Origin: Longimicrobiales bacterium
GTDB taxonomy: Bacteria > Gemmatimonadota > Gemmatimonadetes > Longimicrobiales > Gaopeijiaceae
Direction: 5' to 3'
Length of the DNA stretch: 64,000 nt
Assembly (NCBI GenBank): GCA_951813395.1
Contig: OX638356.1
Location: 1,343,340-1,407,339, forward strand
Shown here in pieces: positions 28,082 to 37,508 of this stretch (positions are counted from its first letter, which is position 1; each line of letters opens with the position of its first letter). A model generated the notes under the pieces. That model made no database searches. It was not told where the DNA came from and saw only the letters and a list, made by a program, of their open reading frames with translations. The position numbers and the translations under genes were made by a program.

Positions 28082-28117
28082 GAAACGCCCGGACGCAATC
28101 GTGCGGCCGGGCGTTTC
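28082..28117 (-). other. Strong hairpin in 5' leader of ppiD
   Basis: GAAACGCCCGG (28082-28092) pairs perfectly with CCGGGCGTTTC (28107-28117). Inside, CGCA/TGCG adds four more pairs around an ATCG loop, so nearly the whole 36 bases fold. A TAGCTT core on the minus strand (28136-28131) would start the ppiD mRNA only a few bases before the hairpin. It is therefore probably a 5'-terminal mRNA stem-loop and not a terminator, since the flanking genes diverge. Confidence 0.6.
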
Positions 28118-28206
28118 ATTTCCCACGGGGAAGCTAACGCAGTGCGGCCCGCGGCAGAAACCCCGTTTGCATTCCGCGCGCGCGAGATCCCGGCTGCTCC
28201 GGCGCG

Positions 28207-28236
28207 TTGACACTGTCGGCGCGGGAAACATATTTT
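28207..28236 (+). promoter_or_regulatory. Candidate promoter of the aroQ-efp-accBC cluster
   Basis: A consensus TTGACA (28207-28212), an 18-base spacer and TATTTT (28231-28236), in A+T-rich sequence, lie 65 bases before aroQ. The element also fits the recurrent TAnnTT core seen elsewhere in the window. Confidence 0.6.
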
Positions 28237-28301
28237 TCGGCCCGGACTGCCGAACGAGAGGTCCGTGACCGAAACGCAGATGCTGCCGGAGAGGACCGAC
28301 C

Positions 28302-28748
28302 GTGAGAATCGCCGTAGTCCACGGCCCCAACCTGAACCTGCTCGGAACGCGAGAGCCCGAGGTCTACGGGACCGCTACCCTGCGGGATGTCAGCCGGGAA
28401 ATCGCCGCTCTGGCGGAGGCGCTGGAGGTCGAGATCGTGGAGTTTCAGTCGAACTCCGAAGGGAAGATTCTCGATTTCCTCGCCGAAGTCCGCGACACGG
28501 CCGCCGGGGTGGTAATCAATCCGGCGGGGCTCGGACACACCTCGGTCGCGCTGCTTGACGGGCTGCTCGGGATTTCCAGGCCCTTCGTCGAGGTGCACCT
28601 GAGCAATCCGGCAAGCCGCGAGGCGTTCCGGAGGCATTCCATGATCGCCCCGGCAGCGGTGGGGACAGTCGCCGGTTTCGGGGTCGACAGCTATCTTTCA
28701 GGGCTGCGTTGCCTGCACAACCATCTGTTGCGGCAGCGCCACGAGTGA
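28302..28748 (+). CDS. aroQ: Type II 3-dehydroquinate dehydratase
   Basis: This enzyme dehydrates 3-dehydroquinate to 3-dehydroshikimate in the shikimate pathway, as a dodecamer. The 148 residues match the usual length, with a GTG start. Visible motifs are GPNLNLLGTREPEVYG (lid Arg and catalytic Tyr), FQSNSEG, GHTSVALLD, and EVHLSNPASREAFRRHS with the catalytic His. The usual INPGAYTHTS segment reads INPAGLGHTS, a modest departure. It leads a cluster with efp, accB and accC, a common bacterial order. Confidence 0.93.
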   Translation: MRIAVVHGPNLNLLGTREPEVYGTATLRDVSREIAALAEALEVEIVEFQSNSEGKILDFLAEVRDTAAGVVINPAGLGHTSVALLDGLLGISRPFVEVHLSNPASREAFRRHSMIAPAAVGTVAGFGVDSYLSGLRCLHNHLLRQRHE

Positions 28749-28814
28749 TTCCCGGCGGGCCAGGACCGCGGAGGCGGAATCAAATCCCACGGATCAGGAG
28801 ACTGCAAGAACGGC

Positions 28815-29381
28815 ATGGCAAGCACCGCTGACTTCCGCAACGGCATGGTGCTGGATATCGACGGCGCGCTCTGGACGATCACTTACTTCCAGCATGTGAA
28901 GCCCGGGAAGGGCGGCGCCTTCGTGCGCACCAAGCTGAAGAACGTCCTGTCCGGTGCCGTGGTGGACAAGACCTATCGGGCAGGAGAGAGGGTAAACAGC
29001 GTCAGGCTGGAGAGACGTCCCGTCAACTACTCCTACACGGACGGCGACCTGTACCACTTCATGGACCAGGAGACCTACGACATGATCCCCATTGGCGGGG
29101 ACATGCTCGGCGAAGACCAGTTGAAGTACCTGAAGGAGAACATGGAATGCGAGGGGCTGGTCCACGACGGCAACGTGATTTCGGTCGAGTTGCCCGCGTT
29201 CGTCGAGCTCGAGGTCACGGATACCGATCCCGGGCACAAGGGCGATACCGCGCAGGGCGCGACCAAGCCCGCGACACTCGAGACCGGCGCGGTCATCCAT
29301 GTCCCGCTGTTTGTCGACGTGGGCGATTTGCTGAGGATTGACCGGCGGGAGGACAAGTACCTTACCCGGGTGAGCGGATGA
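28815..29381 (+). CDS. efp: Translation elongation factor P
   Basis: EF-P relieves ribosome stalling at polyproline stretches. The 188 residues form the three expected beta-barrel domains. The loop KPGKGGAF carries the Lys (residue 32) that is modified or remains unmodified in different bacteria; no EpmA-type modification gene is nearby. Family sequence [15 protein letters not shown] and [18 protein letters not shown] are clear. Many envelope proteins in this window, such as the TolA-like protein, have Pro-rich stretches. The stop overlaps the accB ATG. Confidence 0.97.
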   Translation: MASTADFRNGMVLDIDGALWTITYFQHVKPGKGGAFVRTKLKNVLSGAVVDKTYRAGERVNSVRLERRPVNYSYTDGDLYHFMDQETYDMIPIGGDMLGEDQLKYLKENMECEGLVHDGNVISVELPAFVELEVTDTDPGHKGDTAQGATKPATLETGAVIHVPLFVDVGDLLRIDRREDKYLTRVSG

Positions 29382-29851
29382 TCGACATCGAGTTTGTGCA
29401 GGCCCTGATCCGGATGCTCGACGAATCGTCGCTGGACAGTCTCGAGCTCAGGCGCGGAGGCACGCGGATCCGGCTGTCGAAGTCGCCGGCCAGCGCGACC
29501 GTTGTCGCCGAGGCCGCGCCGGCTCCCCCCCGGGAGGACCATGCCCCGCCTGCGCCTGCGACCGAGCCGGCGGCTTCCGCGGCGCCGGTTGCCGAAGCGC
29601 CGGCGAGCGATCTGGTGGACATCACGTCGCCGATGGTGGGGACCTTCTACAGGGCGCCGTCTCCAGAGGCCGATCCGTATGTCGAGGTGGGGGGCGCTGT
29701 TGCCGCCGGCGACGTGCTGTGCGTGATCGAGGCCATGAAGCTGATGAACGAGCTCGAATGCGAGGTCGCCGGTCGAATCGTGGAGATCTGCGTCGAGAAC
29801 GCCGAACCCGTCGACTTTGGACAGGTTCTGTTCCGCTTGGACCCAGCCTGA
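29378..29851 (+). CDS. accB: Biotin carboxyl carrier protein of acetyl-CoA carboxylase
   Basis: BCCP carries biotin between the carboxylase and transferase parts of acetyl-CoA carboxylase, the first step of fatty acid synthesis. The 157 residues comprise an N-terminal helix region, an Ala/Pro-rich linker (about 38-78) and the biotinyl domain with [10 protein letters not shown]; Lys121 is the biotin site. It overlaps efp by 4 bp and is followed by accC 19 bases later. Confidence 0.96.
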   Translation: MIDIEFVQALIRMLDESSLDSLELRRGGTRIRLSKSPASATVVAEAAPAPPREDHAPPAPATEPAASAAPVAEAPASDLVDITSPMVGTFYRAPSPEADPYVEVGGAVAAGDVLCVIEAMKLMNELECEVAGRIVEICVENAEPVDFGQVLFRLDPA

Positions 29852-29870
29852 CCGGGCACACCGCGCGAGC

Positions 29871-31226
29871 ATGTTCTCCAAGCTTCTCATCGCGAACCGG
29901 GGCGAGATCGCCCTGCGCATCGTGCGCGCATGCCGCGAGCTGGACATCGCCACGGTGGCCGTATACTCGGAGGCCGATCGCGAGTCACTGCATGTACGGT
30001 TCGCCGACGAGGCCGTGTGCATCGGTCCGGCCCAGGCCACCGAGTCGTACCTCAAGGTTTCGCGCATTGTCGCTGCCGCGGAGATCACGGGAGCGGAAGC
30101 CGTGCACCCCGGGTACGGTTTCCTGGCGGAGAACGCCGAGTTCGCGGAGATCTGCCAGCGCTCGGATCTCGTCTTCGTGGGGCCGACGCCGGAACAGATC
30201 CGGTCGATGGGCGACAAGGCGGTCGCCCGTGAGACGATGCGCGCCGCGGGGGTGCCGGTCGTGCCGGGGTCGGACGGAATCGTGCGCGACGAGGAGGAGG
30301 CTCTGTCGCTGGCCCGCGACATCGGGTTTCCGGTGATGATCAAGGCAGCCGCGGGCGGCGGTGGCAAGGGAATGCGCGTGGCGAGCGACCCGACGGACTT
30401 CCAGCGGCACTTCAACGCCGCGCAGGCCGAAGCCGCGGCGGCCTTTGGCGAGGACGGCGTCTATCTCGAGCGTTGTATCGTGCGGCCGCGGCACATCGAG
30501 TTCCAGGTATTCGGGGACCGACACGGACGCGTGGTGCACGTGGGTGATCGCGACTGTTCGATCCAGCGCCGTCACCAGAAGCTGGTCGAAGAGGCGCCCT
30601 CGCCGGGGCTGACCCCCGAGCTTCGGCGCCGAATGGGCGAGGCCGCGGTGGCGGCGGGCCGCGCCATCGGGTACGTGGGGTCCGGAACCGTGGAATTCCT
30701 CCTGGATCCGTCCGGGGAATTCTTCTTCATCGAGATGAATACACGCATCCAGGTCGAGCACACGGTGACCGAGGTGACCACCGGCCTTGATCTTGTCAAG
30801 GAGCAGATCAGGGTCGCGGCCGGCGAACCCCTGTCCTTCCCGGAGGGCGAGATCCCCCAGCGCGGCCACGCCATCGAGTTCCGGATCAACGCCGAGGATC
30901 CCGAGCGCGGCTTCGCCCCCGCTCCCGGCACCATCACGACCTTCCACCAGCCGGGGGGACCGGGCGTGCGCATCGACACGCATGTCTACTCGGGCTACCG
31001 CGTTCCGCCGTTCTACGACTCCCTGATCGCGAAGCTGATCGTGTCCGGCAATACGCGTGAGGAGGCAGTCGTTCGGGGCCGAGAGGCGCTGGAGTCCTTC
31101 ATCGTCGAAGGGATTCCGACCACGATCGGGTACCTGTCGCGGATCACGCGTGACGAGACGTTCCGGGCCGGCGGTGCCGATACCGGCTTCGTGGGGCGCT
31201 TCATGGGCGGCAACGCCGCTCCCTGA
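29871..31226 (+). CDS. accC: Biotin carboxylase of acetyl-CoA carboxylase
   Basis: This ATP-grasp enzyme carboxylates the biotin of AccB; 451 residues, the normal length. It starts [20 protein letters not shown]. Other motifs are [14 protein letters not shown], the Gly-rich ATP loop [11 protein letters not shown], the [12 protein letters not shown] segment, and [14 protein letters not shown] with the catalytic region. ATG 29871 is the first start consistent with the family N-terminus. Confidence 0.97.
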   Translation: MFSKLLIANRGEIALRIVRACRELDIATVAVYSEADRESLHVRFADEAVCIGPAQATESYLKVSRIVAAAEITGAEAVHPGYGFLAENAEFAEICQRSDLVFVGPTPEQIRSMGDKAVARETMRAAGVPVVPGSDGIVRDEEEALSLARDIGFPVMIKAAAGGGGKGMRVASDPTDFQRHFNAAQAEAAAAFGEDGVYLERCIVRPRHIEFQVFGDRHGRVVHVGDRDCSIQRRHQKLVEEAPSPGLTPELRRRMGEAAVAAGRAIGYVGSGTVEFLLDPSGEFFFIEMNTRIQVEHTVTEVTTGLDLVKEQIRVAAGEPLSFPEGEIPQRGHAIEFRINAEDPERGFAPAPGTITTFHQPGGPGVRIDTHVYSGYRVPPFYDSLIAKLIVSGNTREEAVVRGREALESFIVEGIPTTIGYLSRITRDETFRAGGADTGFVGRFMGGNAAP

Positions 31227-31234
31227 GCAGCCCG

Positions 31235-31954
31235 ATGCGGATCAGCGTCTGCTTTTCCCCCGACGAGGTGGACCGGAGCCGACTGGCCGGAGCGGCGGCG
31301 GTCGTGATCGATGTCGTTCGCGCGACCTCGTGCATCGTTGAGGCGGTTGCCAACGGCGCACGGACCGTCCATCCCGTGGTGTCGGTCGACGAGGCGTTCA
31401 GACTGCGTGGGTTGCTGGGGGCGGACACCCTGCTGTGCGGCGAGCGCAAGGGACTTCGCATCGACGGCTTCGATCTCGGCAACTCGCCCGCCGAGTTCTC
31501 GCGGGCGACCGTGTCCGGGAAGCGGCTGGTGATGACCACCACCAACGGCACCCGCGCGTTTGCCGCCGCGGCCGCCGCCGACCGGGTCTTCACGGCGTCG
31601 TACTGCAACCAGGGCGCGGTCGTGGACGCATTGCCCGGCCGCGGGTCGGTCGTGGTGGTGTGCGCGGGCAAGGAGGGGCGGTTCTCGCTGGACGACACCG
31701 TGTGCGCGGGGATCATCGTGCGCGGGTTGTGCGACCGCGTCCGCGGGCCGGTCCGCCTTGACGACGGGGCGGCTGCGGCGGCCGATCTGGCCGGGATCCA
31801 CCCGGTGACCGGGGACATGCTGGCGGGGACGGCAGCGGGGCAAGCGCTCGTCGACGTGGGCCTCGGCTCCGACCTGGCACTGTGCGCAAGAGCCGACAGG
31901 CATCAGATTGTACCCATGATGTTCGATGGCGTGATTGCGGCCCCGCGCGGCTGA
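31235..31954 (+). CDS. comB: 2-phosphosulfolactate phosphatase family protein (ComB)
   Basis: The 239-residue protein belongs to the ComB family, whose archaeal members dephosphorylate 2-phosphosulfolactate in coenzyme M synthesis. Conserved segments are AVVIDVVRATSCIVEAVANG, LLCGERKGLRIDGFDLGNSP and MTTTNGTRAF. No other coenzyme M genes are present, so the bacterial role here is open. It lies 8 bases after accC and shortly before ftsK, suggesting cotranscription with house-keeping genes. Confidence 0.85.
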   Translation: MRISVCFSPDEVDRSRLAGAAAVVIDVVRATSCIVEAVANGARTVHPVVSVDEAFRLRGLLGADTLLCGERKGLRIDGFDLGNSPAEFSRATVSGKRLVMTTTNGTRAFAAAAAADRVFTASYCNQGAVVDALPGRGSVVVVCAGKEGRFSLDDTVCAGIIVRGLCDRVRGPVRLDDGAAAAADLAGIHPVTGDMLAGTAAGQALVDVGLGSDLALCARADRHQIVPMMFDGVIAAPRG

Positions 31955-31998
31955 GCGTCGTGCCCAGATCCCGCGGGGCAGGGAGGACGGCGAAACGC

Positions 31999-34350
31999 GT
32001 GGCCAAGCGAAAGCGGTCCGCCGGAAAGAAGCGGCCGGCGAGGCGAAGGGCCACCGCCGACGGACGAATGCGGCAGCGCCGTGCTCTCGCGGGGATGACC
32101 GCGCTCCTCGCCTTTCTGGTCGCCGCAGCCATCTTCCCGGTGGAGTGGCTGGGCGAGCGCGCCGCCAGCGTCTTTCGTTCGGGCAACCCGATGGGCGTGC
32201 TTGGGGACATGGTCGACCAGCGACTGCTGGCTGCGCTCGGCGTGGGGTGCGGGGTCGTGCCGCTGGCGCTTGTGGCGGCCGCGGCCTCGATCGGTGCGTG
32301 GGGGTCGGCGTCCGGCCGCAAAAGTCTCTGGATCGTGACCGCCTCGCTGTTGGTCCTGATCCCGGTGTCCGCTTTTCTGGCCGGCGCGGGAGACGTGGCG
32401 AGCGGGTTCGTCGGCACCGCGCTCGGCGGACCGTTGCGCGACACCGTTGGCTGGCTGGGAGCGTGGGTTCTGGTGGGCGCCGCCGTCGTCGCGACTTCGC
32501 TCGCGGCATTCCGGTTCAACCCGTTGATTCCGCCGGCGGCGGCCGTTGCGAAGACGTACCGCGGCACGAGCCGCGGCGTCCGTGCGCTTGCGGCGGCAGG
32601 CGGCCGATGGCGGCACCGCAGCACGGAACGGCGCGAGGCCAGGCGCGCGGAGCGGGCAGCACGACCGTCCGCCGCGTCGCCGGACACGTCGGCCGCGGAA
32701 GGGGCCGAGTCCGTGGCGGGGACCGCGGCGGAGCCGGAGGCGAAGATTCCGGAGCCGGCCGCGCCGATTGCGCCGTCCGGCGGACCCGATCTTCTCCGGG
32801 ACGACGAGTTGCCGACCGTGGACTACCCGTTGCCGGGCCTGGAGCTGCTCACTGCTCCGCGGCACGAGAGCCGCCTGGGCATGGAGCGCGAACTCGACGG
32901 CCTCGGGGAGGTGCTGACCCGGACGCTGGAGACCTTCAGCATCAAGAGCAGAATCGTAGGGCGTACGACCGGGCCGGCCGTGACCCAGTACGAGGTCGTG
33001 CCGGCTCCCGGGATCAAGGTGAACCGGATCGCCAATCTGGACGCGGACCTTGCCCTGGCGATGAAGGCGAGGAGCGTGCGGATCGTAGCCCCCATACCCG
33101 GTAAGGGCGCGGTCGGTGTCGAGATCCCGAACCCGCAACCCGAGATGGTTCGTCTGCGCGAGATTCTGGACGCGCCGGTCTTTGCGCGATCGCGCGGCCT
33201 GCTGCCGCTCGGGCTCGGAAAGGATCTCACGGGCAATCCATTTGTGGCGGACCTGGCGGGGATGCCCCACGCGCTCATTGCGGGCGCCACGGGTTCGGGC
33301 AAGTCCGTCTGCCTGAATACGATCATCACGAGTCTCGTCTACAGGCACGGTCCCGACCGGTTGCGATTCATCCTCATCGATCCGAAGATGGTCGAGCTTT
33401 CCGCGTACGCCGACCTTCCGCACCTGCGTCACCCGGTCGTGACGGATCCGCGCGACGCCGCAGGCACGCTGAAGTGGGCCGTGCTCGAGATGGACCGCCG
33501 ATACGGCCTGCTCAGCGCCAACGGAGTCCGGTCGCTGCTGGAGTTCAACGAGCGACTGGAGGCGGGCGCAGAGATGCGGTTGGCGGTGCCGGACGGGCCG
33601 GAAGAGGAAGAGGACAGCTGGGTGTACGACGGTGGGCCGCTCCCCTGGATCGTTGTGGTCGTGGACGAACTGGCGGACCTCATGATGACCGTCCAGGCCG
33701 AGGTCGAGAAGCCCCTGACGCAACTCGCGCAGAAGGCCCGGGCGATCGGCATCCATCTCCTCGTGGCCACGCAGCGCCCGAGCGTGAACGTGATCACCGG
33801 GCTGATCAAGGCCAACTTCCCGTGCCGGATCGCTTTCCGGGTCGCCTCCAAGACGGATTCCAGAACGATCCTCGACCAGAACGGCGCCGACTCGCTCCTG
33901 GGCTCGGGCGACATGCTGTTCCTGCCCCCGGGCAAGAGCGAACCGGTCCGGATGCAGGGCGCGTACATTTCCACGCGGGAGACGGAGGCATTGATGGGGT
34001 GGTACCGGGCACAGGCCGACACCCTGGAAGCGCTGAAATCCCGTGTAAGGAGCGACGAGGCCGACATCCTGGAGGCCGTCAGGGCCGCGGAGGGCGAGGA
34101 TGACGCGGCGGGTAACGGCGCCATTCGCGGGGATTGGGACCCGCTCTTCCGGGAGGCCGCGGGAGCGTGCATCCAGCAGGGCTCCGGGTCGACCTCGCTG
34201 TTGCAACGGCGTCTGCGGATCGGGTATGGCAGGGCGGCCCGCATCGTTGATCAGCTCCACGAAGCGGGTGTCCTGGGGCCTCCGGACGGCTCGAAGCCGC
34301 GCGAGGTGCTGGTGGGCCAGGCCGGGCTGGACGAGATATGTCCCAGTTGA
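31999..34350 (+). CDS. ftsK: DNA translocase FtsK/SpoIIIE
   Basis: FtsK is a hexameric pump that clears chromosomal DNA from the division septum. GTG 31999, preceded by GGGAGG at suitable spacing, gives 783 residues. After a very basic N-terminus come four hydrophobic segments (about 35-190), a linker rich in Ala/Glu/Arg, and the motor domain with Walker A AGATGSGKSV and Walker B IVVVVDELADLMM, plus RPSVNVITGLIKANFPCRIAFRV. The C-terminal gamma winged-helix (GSTSLLQRRLRIGYGRAARIVDQL) that reads KOPS-like sites is present. GTG 31960 is an alternative start. Confidence 0.94.
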   Translation: MAKRKRSAGKKRPARRRATADGRMRQRRALAGMTALLAFLVAAAIFPVEWLGERAASVFRSGNPMGVLGDMVDQRLLAALGVGCGVVPLALVAAAASIGAWGSASGRKSLWIVTASLLVLIPVSAFLAGAGDVASGFVGTALGGPLRDTVGWLGAWVLVGAAVVATSLAAFRFNPLIPPAAAVAKTYRGTSRGVRALAAAGGRWRHRSTERREARRAERAARPSAASPDTSAAEGAESVAGTAAEPEAKIPEPAAPIAPSGGPDLLRDDELPTVDYPLPGLELLTAPRHESRLGMERELDGLGEVLTRTLETFSIKSRIVGRTTGPAVTQYEVVPAPGIKVNRIANLDADLALAMKARSVRIVAPIPGKGAVGVEIPNPQPEMVRLREILDAPVFARSRGLLPLGLGKDLTGNPFVADLAGMPHALIAGATGSGKSVCLNTIITSLVYRHGPDRLRFILIDPKMVELSAYADLPHLRHPVVTDPRDAAGTLKWAVLEMDRRYGLLSANGVRSLLEFNERLEAGAEMRLAVPDGPEEEEDSWVYDGGPLPWIVVVVDELADLMMTVQAEVEKPLTQLAQKARAIGIHLLVATQRPSVNVITGLIKANFPCRIAFRVASKTDSRTILDQNGADSLLGSGDMLFLPPGKSEPVRMQGAYISTRETEALMGWYRAQADTLEALKSRVRSDEADILEAVRAAEGEDDAAGNGAIRGDWDPLFREAAGACIQQGSGSTSLLQRRLRIGYGRAARIVDQLHEAGVLGPPDGSKPREVLVGQAGLDEICPS

Positions 34351-35042
34351 TGTTCCTCCGGATCGTCCCGGCCGCCGCCGCGACGCTCGTGCTGCTCGCC
34401 GGCGCGCGTCCCGTCGCCGCACAGGCGAACGGCGCGCTCGGCACCATGGAGGAAGCGGCGAGGCGCTACAGTGAAGTTCGCGTGATGTGCGCCGACTTCG
34501 AACAGGTCATCGAAGCCCGGCTGCTGAGAAGGACCATCGAGAGCGCAGGCCGCATCTGTCAGCAGCGGCCCAACCTCTTCTCGATGCGCTTTACCGAACC
34601 GCAGGGAGATCTTGTCGTCTCCGACGGGCGGCATTTCTGGGCGTACTACCCAAGCATGGACGCCGAGCAGGTCATGCGGTATCCCGTGGCCGATTCTCCG
34701 GGCCGGCACGACTTCTTTCGCGAGTTCCTCGAGGACCCCGCCGCCAAGTACACGGCTAGCGACGGTGGCACGGAATCCATCGCCGGTTACGAGTGTCGAG
34801 TGGTGAGCCTGACGCCCACAACCGGGGCATCGTACCGCCGTGCACGCCTTTGGGTCGACGCGGAGTCCCACCTCGTCCGGCAGTTGGAACTGCATGAGGA
34901 GAGCGGGAACATCCGCATTGTGACGCTGCACAACGAGGATCTCGCGCCCGCGCTCGATCCGGCGCTGTTCACCTTCCAGCCGCCGGCAGGGGCGCGAGTC
35001 CTCGGCCCTCCCGGTTCGCCGGGCACACGCACGGGCCGGTGA
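34338..35042 (+). CDS. lolA: LolA-like outer-membrane lipoprotein carrier
   Basis: This 234-residue periplasmic protein should ferry lipoproteins from the inner to the outer membrane. A signal peptide (ATLVLLAGARPVAAQA) precedes a LolA-type domain: RYSEVRVMCADFEQVIEARLLRRTIESAGRI, FSMRFTEPQGDLVVSDGRHFWAYYPSMDAEQV and a C-terminal VTLHNEDLAPALDPALFTFQPP. It overlaps the end of ftsK by 13 bases, the usual ftsK-lolA order. The LolCDE exporter is not in the window. Confidence 0.85.
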   Translation: MSQLMFLRIVPAAAATLVLLAGARPVAAQANGALGTMEEAARRYSEVRVMCADFEQVIEARLLRRTIESAGRICQQRPNLFSMRFTEPQGDLVVSDGRHFWAYYPSMDAEQVMRYPVADSPGRHDFFREFLEDPAAKYTASDGGTESIAGYECRVVSLTPTTGASYRRARLWVDAESHLVRQLELHEESGNIRIVTLHNEDLAPALDPALFTFQPPAGARVLGPPGSPGTRTGR

Positions 35043-36496
35043 GGCTTCGCACACGGGAACTGCCCGTGTTCCCCGTCGCCTCCGAACCGGTCAGGCCGGG
35101 GGTGGATCCGGGCGTGCGCGCAGTTGACCCGCGGTCCTTCGAACTCGGTTCCGAAGACGGGCCGCGTCTGGGCGTCGTAACCCTCGGCTGCGACAAGAAC
35201 ACCGTCGACTCGGAACACATGATGGCTGCGCTGGTGTCCGCGGGGGCGAGGGTCACCAGCGATGTCGAGAGCGCGGACGTGGTGGTCGTCAATACCTGCG
35301 GCTTCATCGATGCCGCCAAGGAGCAGTCGATCGATACGATCCTCGAAGCCTGCGCCCTCAAGGAGCGGGGGCAGGTCAAGGCGGTGGCCGCGGTGGGGTG
35401 CATGGTGCAGCGCTATCGGGAGGAGCTGGCGCGCGAGATTCCGGAGGTCGATCTCTTTCTGGGGATCGCGGAGATGTCGCGGCTGGTCCCGGAGCTGCGG
35501 GCCCGTGGATACATCGGCGAACACTTCATCCCGACCATGGAGCGCCCGCTGCGCATTCTGGCCACCGAAACGCGTCACGTCTCGTTCCTCAAGGTGAGCG
35601 AGGGCTGCGACCACCGTTGCGCGTTCTGTGCCATTCCTCATATGCGGGGCCTGCACCGCTCCGCGGATCTCGAGGGTCTGGTCGCGGAGGCGAAAGCGCT
35701 GGGCGAGCAGGGTGTCCGCGAACTGAATCTGGTCTCTCAGGACACAACTTGGTACGGGCGGGATCTCTGGCGCCATGATCGGTCGGCACCCCTTCTTCAG
35801 GACCTGCTGGAGGCGCTGTTGCAACGCACGGAAGTGGACTGGTACCGGCTCCTGTACATGTATCCCTCCGGGATCACACCGGGGCTCGTGTCGCTTCTCG
35901 CTCGGGAACCGCGCCTGCTGCCGTATCTCGACATGCCGCTTCAACACGGTAGCGACCGGATCCTGACCAGGATGCGGCGCCCGGAGCGCCAGGCCACGAT
36001 CCGCGAACGGGTCCGCTGGCTCAGGGACAGTGTCGACGACCTCACCCTCCGCACGACCGTGATCGTCGGCTTCCCCGGCGAGACCGACGAAGACGTCCGC
36101 GAAATGGTCGACTTCCTCGAGGAAATCCGATTCGACCGGGTCGGCGCCTTCCCGTACTCGATCGAGGAGGGAACCGCGGCCGCCGCGATGCCCGACCAGG
36201 TGCCCGACGAGGTCAAGGCGGAGCGGCTGGAACTTGTAATGGAGCGCCAGAGAGAGATCTCGCACGAGTCCAACCGTGCCAGGATCGGGTGTCGCGAGAG
36301 CGTGCTCGTGGACTCGTTTTCAACGGAGGAAGAGGGATGCCAGGCCGTGGGGCGCAGCCGCGGTCAGGCCCCGGAGGTCGACGGAAGGACCTGGTTGAGG
36401 GAGTTGGGGCGGACGCGCCCGGGTGACATAGTGGAGGTGGAAATCGTGGACGCCGACGACTACGACCTTACCGGAAGGGTGCTGCAGAATGCCTAG
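35039..36496 (+). CDS. rimO: Ribosomal protein S12 methylthiotransferase RimO
   Basis: RimO is a radical-SAM enzyme that adds a methylthio group to an Asp of ribosomal protein S12. The N-terminal UPF0004 domain has C51, C87 and C121 for one iron-sulfur cluster. The radical-SAM motif is CDHRCAFC (C190, C194, C197), and a TRAM domain ends the protein. LGCDKNTVDSEHM identifies RimO as opposed to MiaB. The GTG start overlaps lolA by 4 bases; the first 40 residues before GPRLGVVTLGC are longer than usual, so the start may lie downstream. Confidence 0.94.
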   Translation: MRLRTRELPVFPVASEPVRPGVDPGVRAVDPRSFELGSEDGPRLGVVTLGCDKNTVDSEHMMAALVSAGARVTSDVESADVVVVNTCGFIDAAKEQSIDTILEACALKERGQVKAVAAVGCMVQRYREELAREIPEVDLFLGIAEMSRLVPELRARGYIGEHFIPTMERPLRILATETRHVSFLKVSEGCDHRCAFCAIPHMRGLHRSADLEGLVAEAKALGEQGVRELNLVSQDTTWYGRDLWRHDRSAPLLQDLLEALLQRTEVDWYRLLYMYPSGITPGLVSLLAREPRLLPYLDMPLQHGSDRILTRMRRPERQATIRERVRWLRDSVDDLTLRTTVIVGFPGETDEDVREMVDFLEEIRFDRVGAFPYSIEEGTAAAAMPDQVPDEVKAERLELVMERQREISHESNRARIGCRESVLVDSFSTEEEGCQAVGRSRGQAPEVDGRTWLRELGRTRPGDIVEVEIVDADDYDLTGRVLQNA

Positions 36497-37508
36497 CGCA
36501 GGGGACCGTGTGCGAGTGGGTGTCATAGGAACGGGTGCGGTGAGCCAGCTGATGCACCTGCCGATCCTGTCCGAGCGTGCCGATGTGGAAGTCGCGGCGA
36601 TATCGGATCTGGACGACCTGAAGGCACGCGCCATCGCAGGGCGCTTCGGCGTGCCGCGAATCCTGGACGACGACGCGCTGGTCGCGGACGACGGGATCGA
36701 CGGGGTGGTGATCAGCGCACCGAGCTTTCTGCACGAGGGACTCGTGGGGGCGTGTCTCAATGCGGGCAAGCACGTGCTGGTCGAGCGGCCCCTGGCACTG
36801 TCATCCGGCGGCGTGCGCTGGGTGCTCGAACAGGCGGAAGGCACGGGGTGCGGGGTCGTGCTGGGGATGTCGCACCGGTATCAACCGGACGTCAGCGCGC
36901 TCCGTGCGGTGATTGCGGACGGTGGGCTCGGAGAGGTGAGCATCGCCCGCGTCGACTGGCTCAATCAGGCCGTGCGGCGTCCTCGGACCGGATGGCGGCG
37001 GCGCGCGCTCGAGTCCGGCGGCGGCGCGCTGATGGATCTGGGCGTGCCGGCACTGGACCTTGCGCTGTGGGTCCTCGGCTACCCGAGGGTTGCCCGCGTC
37101 GCCGCGCTGACGCCGGGAGACGGCTTCGACGTCGAGGAAGAAGCCCACCTGCATGCGGTTACCGAGGACGGGGTCGGCATTGCCCTCGCGGCAAGCTGGC
37201 GCTTCCATGGGACCGAAGACCGCCACTCCCTGCAGGTCCTTGGCGCGGAGGGCTCGGCCCGGCTTTCTCCGCTGTCGATCTTCAGGGAAGAGGGCGGGCG
37301 TGCCGTGAACGTGACCCCGCGGCTGCCCATTCCGCGCGGAGGCGAGGATGGGTACACGAGCGGGTATCGCCGTCTGCTCGATCACTTTGTACGGATCACG
37401 GCCGGCAAGGCCGCCCACGAACCGCCTGCCGAGCAAGCCGGCCTGATGGATCTCATCGAGGGAGCGTACGAGTCGGCGCGGGAGGGCAGGGAGGTCTCGT
37501 TGCCCTGA
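36489..37508 (+). CDS. Gfo/Idh/MocA-family oxidoreductase
   Basis: The 339-residue protein has an N-terminal NAD(P)-binding Rossmann domain (RVGVIGTGAVSQLMHLPILSER) and a C-terminal alpha/beta domain with GGGALMDLGVPALDLALWVLG. In active family members the EKP motif supplies a catalytic Lys; here it is ERP (HVLVERPLALSSG). It overlaps rimO by 8 bases and its stop overlaps the lnt ATG (TGATG). Substrate is unknown; a sugar or glycan role is typical of the family. Confidence 0.85.
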   Translation: MPSAGDRVRVGVIGTGAVSQLMHLPILSERADVEVAAISDLDDLKARAIAGRFGVPRILDDDALVADDGIDGVVISAPSFLHEGLVGACLNAGKHVLVERPLALSSGGVRWVLEQAEGTGCGVVLGMSHRYQPDVSALRAVIADGGLGEVSIARVDWLNQAVRRPRTGWRRRALESGGGALMDLGVPALDLALWVLGYPRVARVAALTPGDGFDVEEEAHLHAVTEDGVGIALAASWRFHGTEDRHSLQVLGAEGSARLSPLSIFREEGGRAVNVTPRLPIPRGGEDGYTSGYRRLLDHFVRITAGKAAHEPPAEQAGLMDLIEGAYESAREGREVSLP

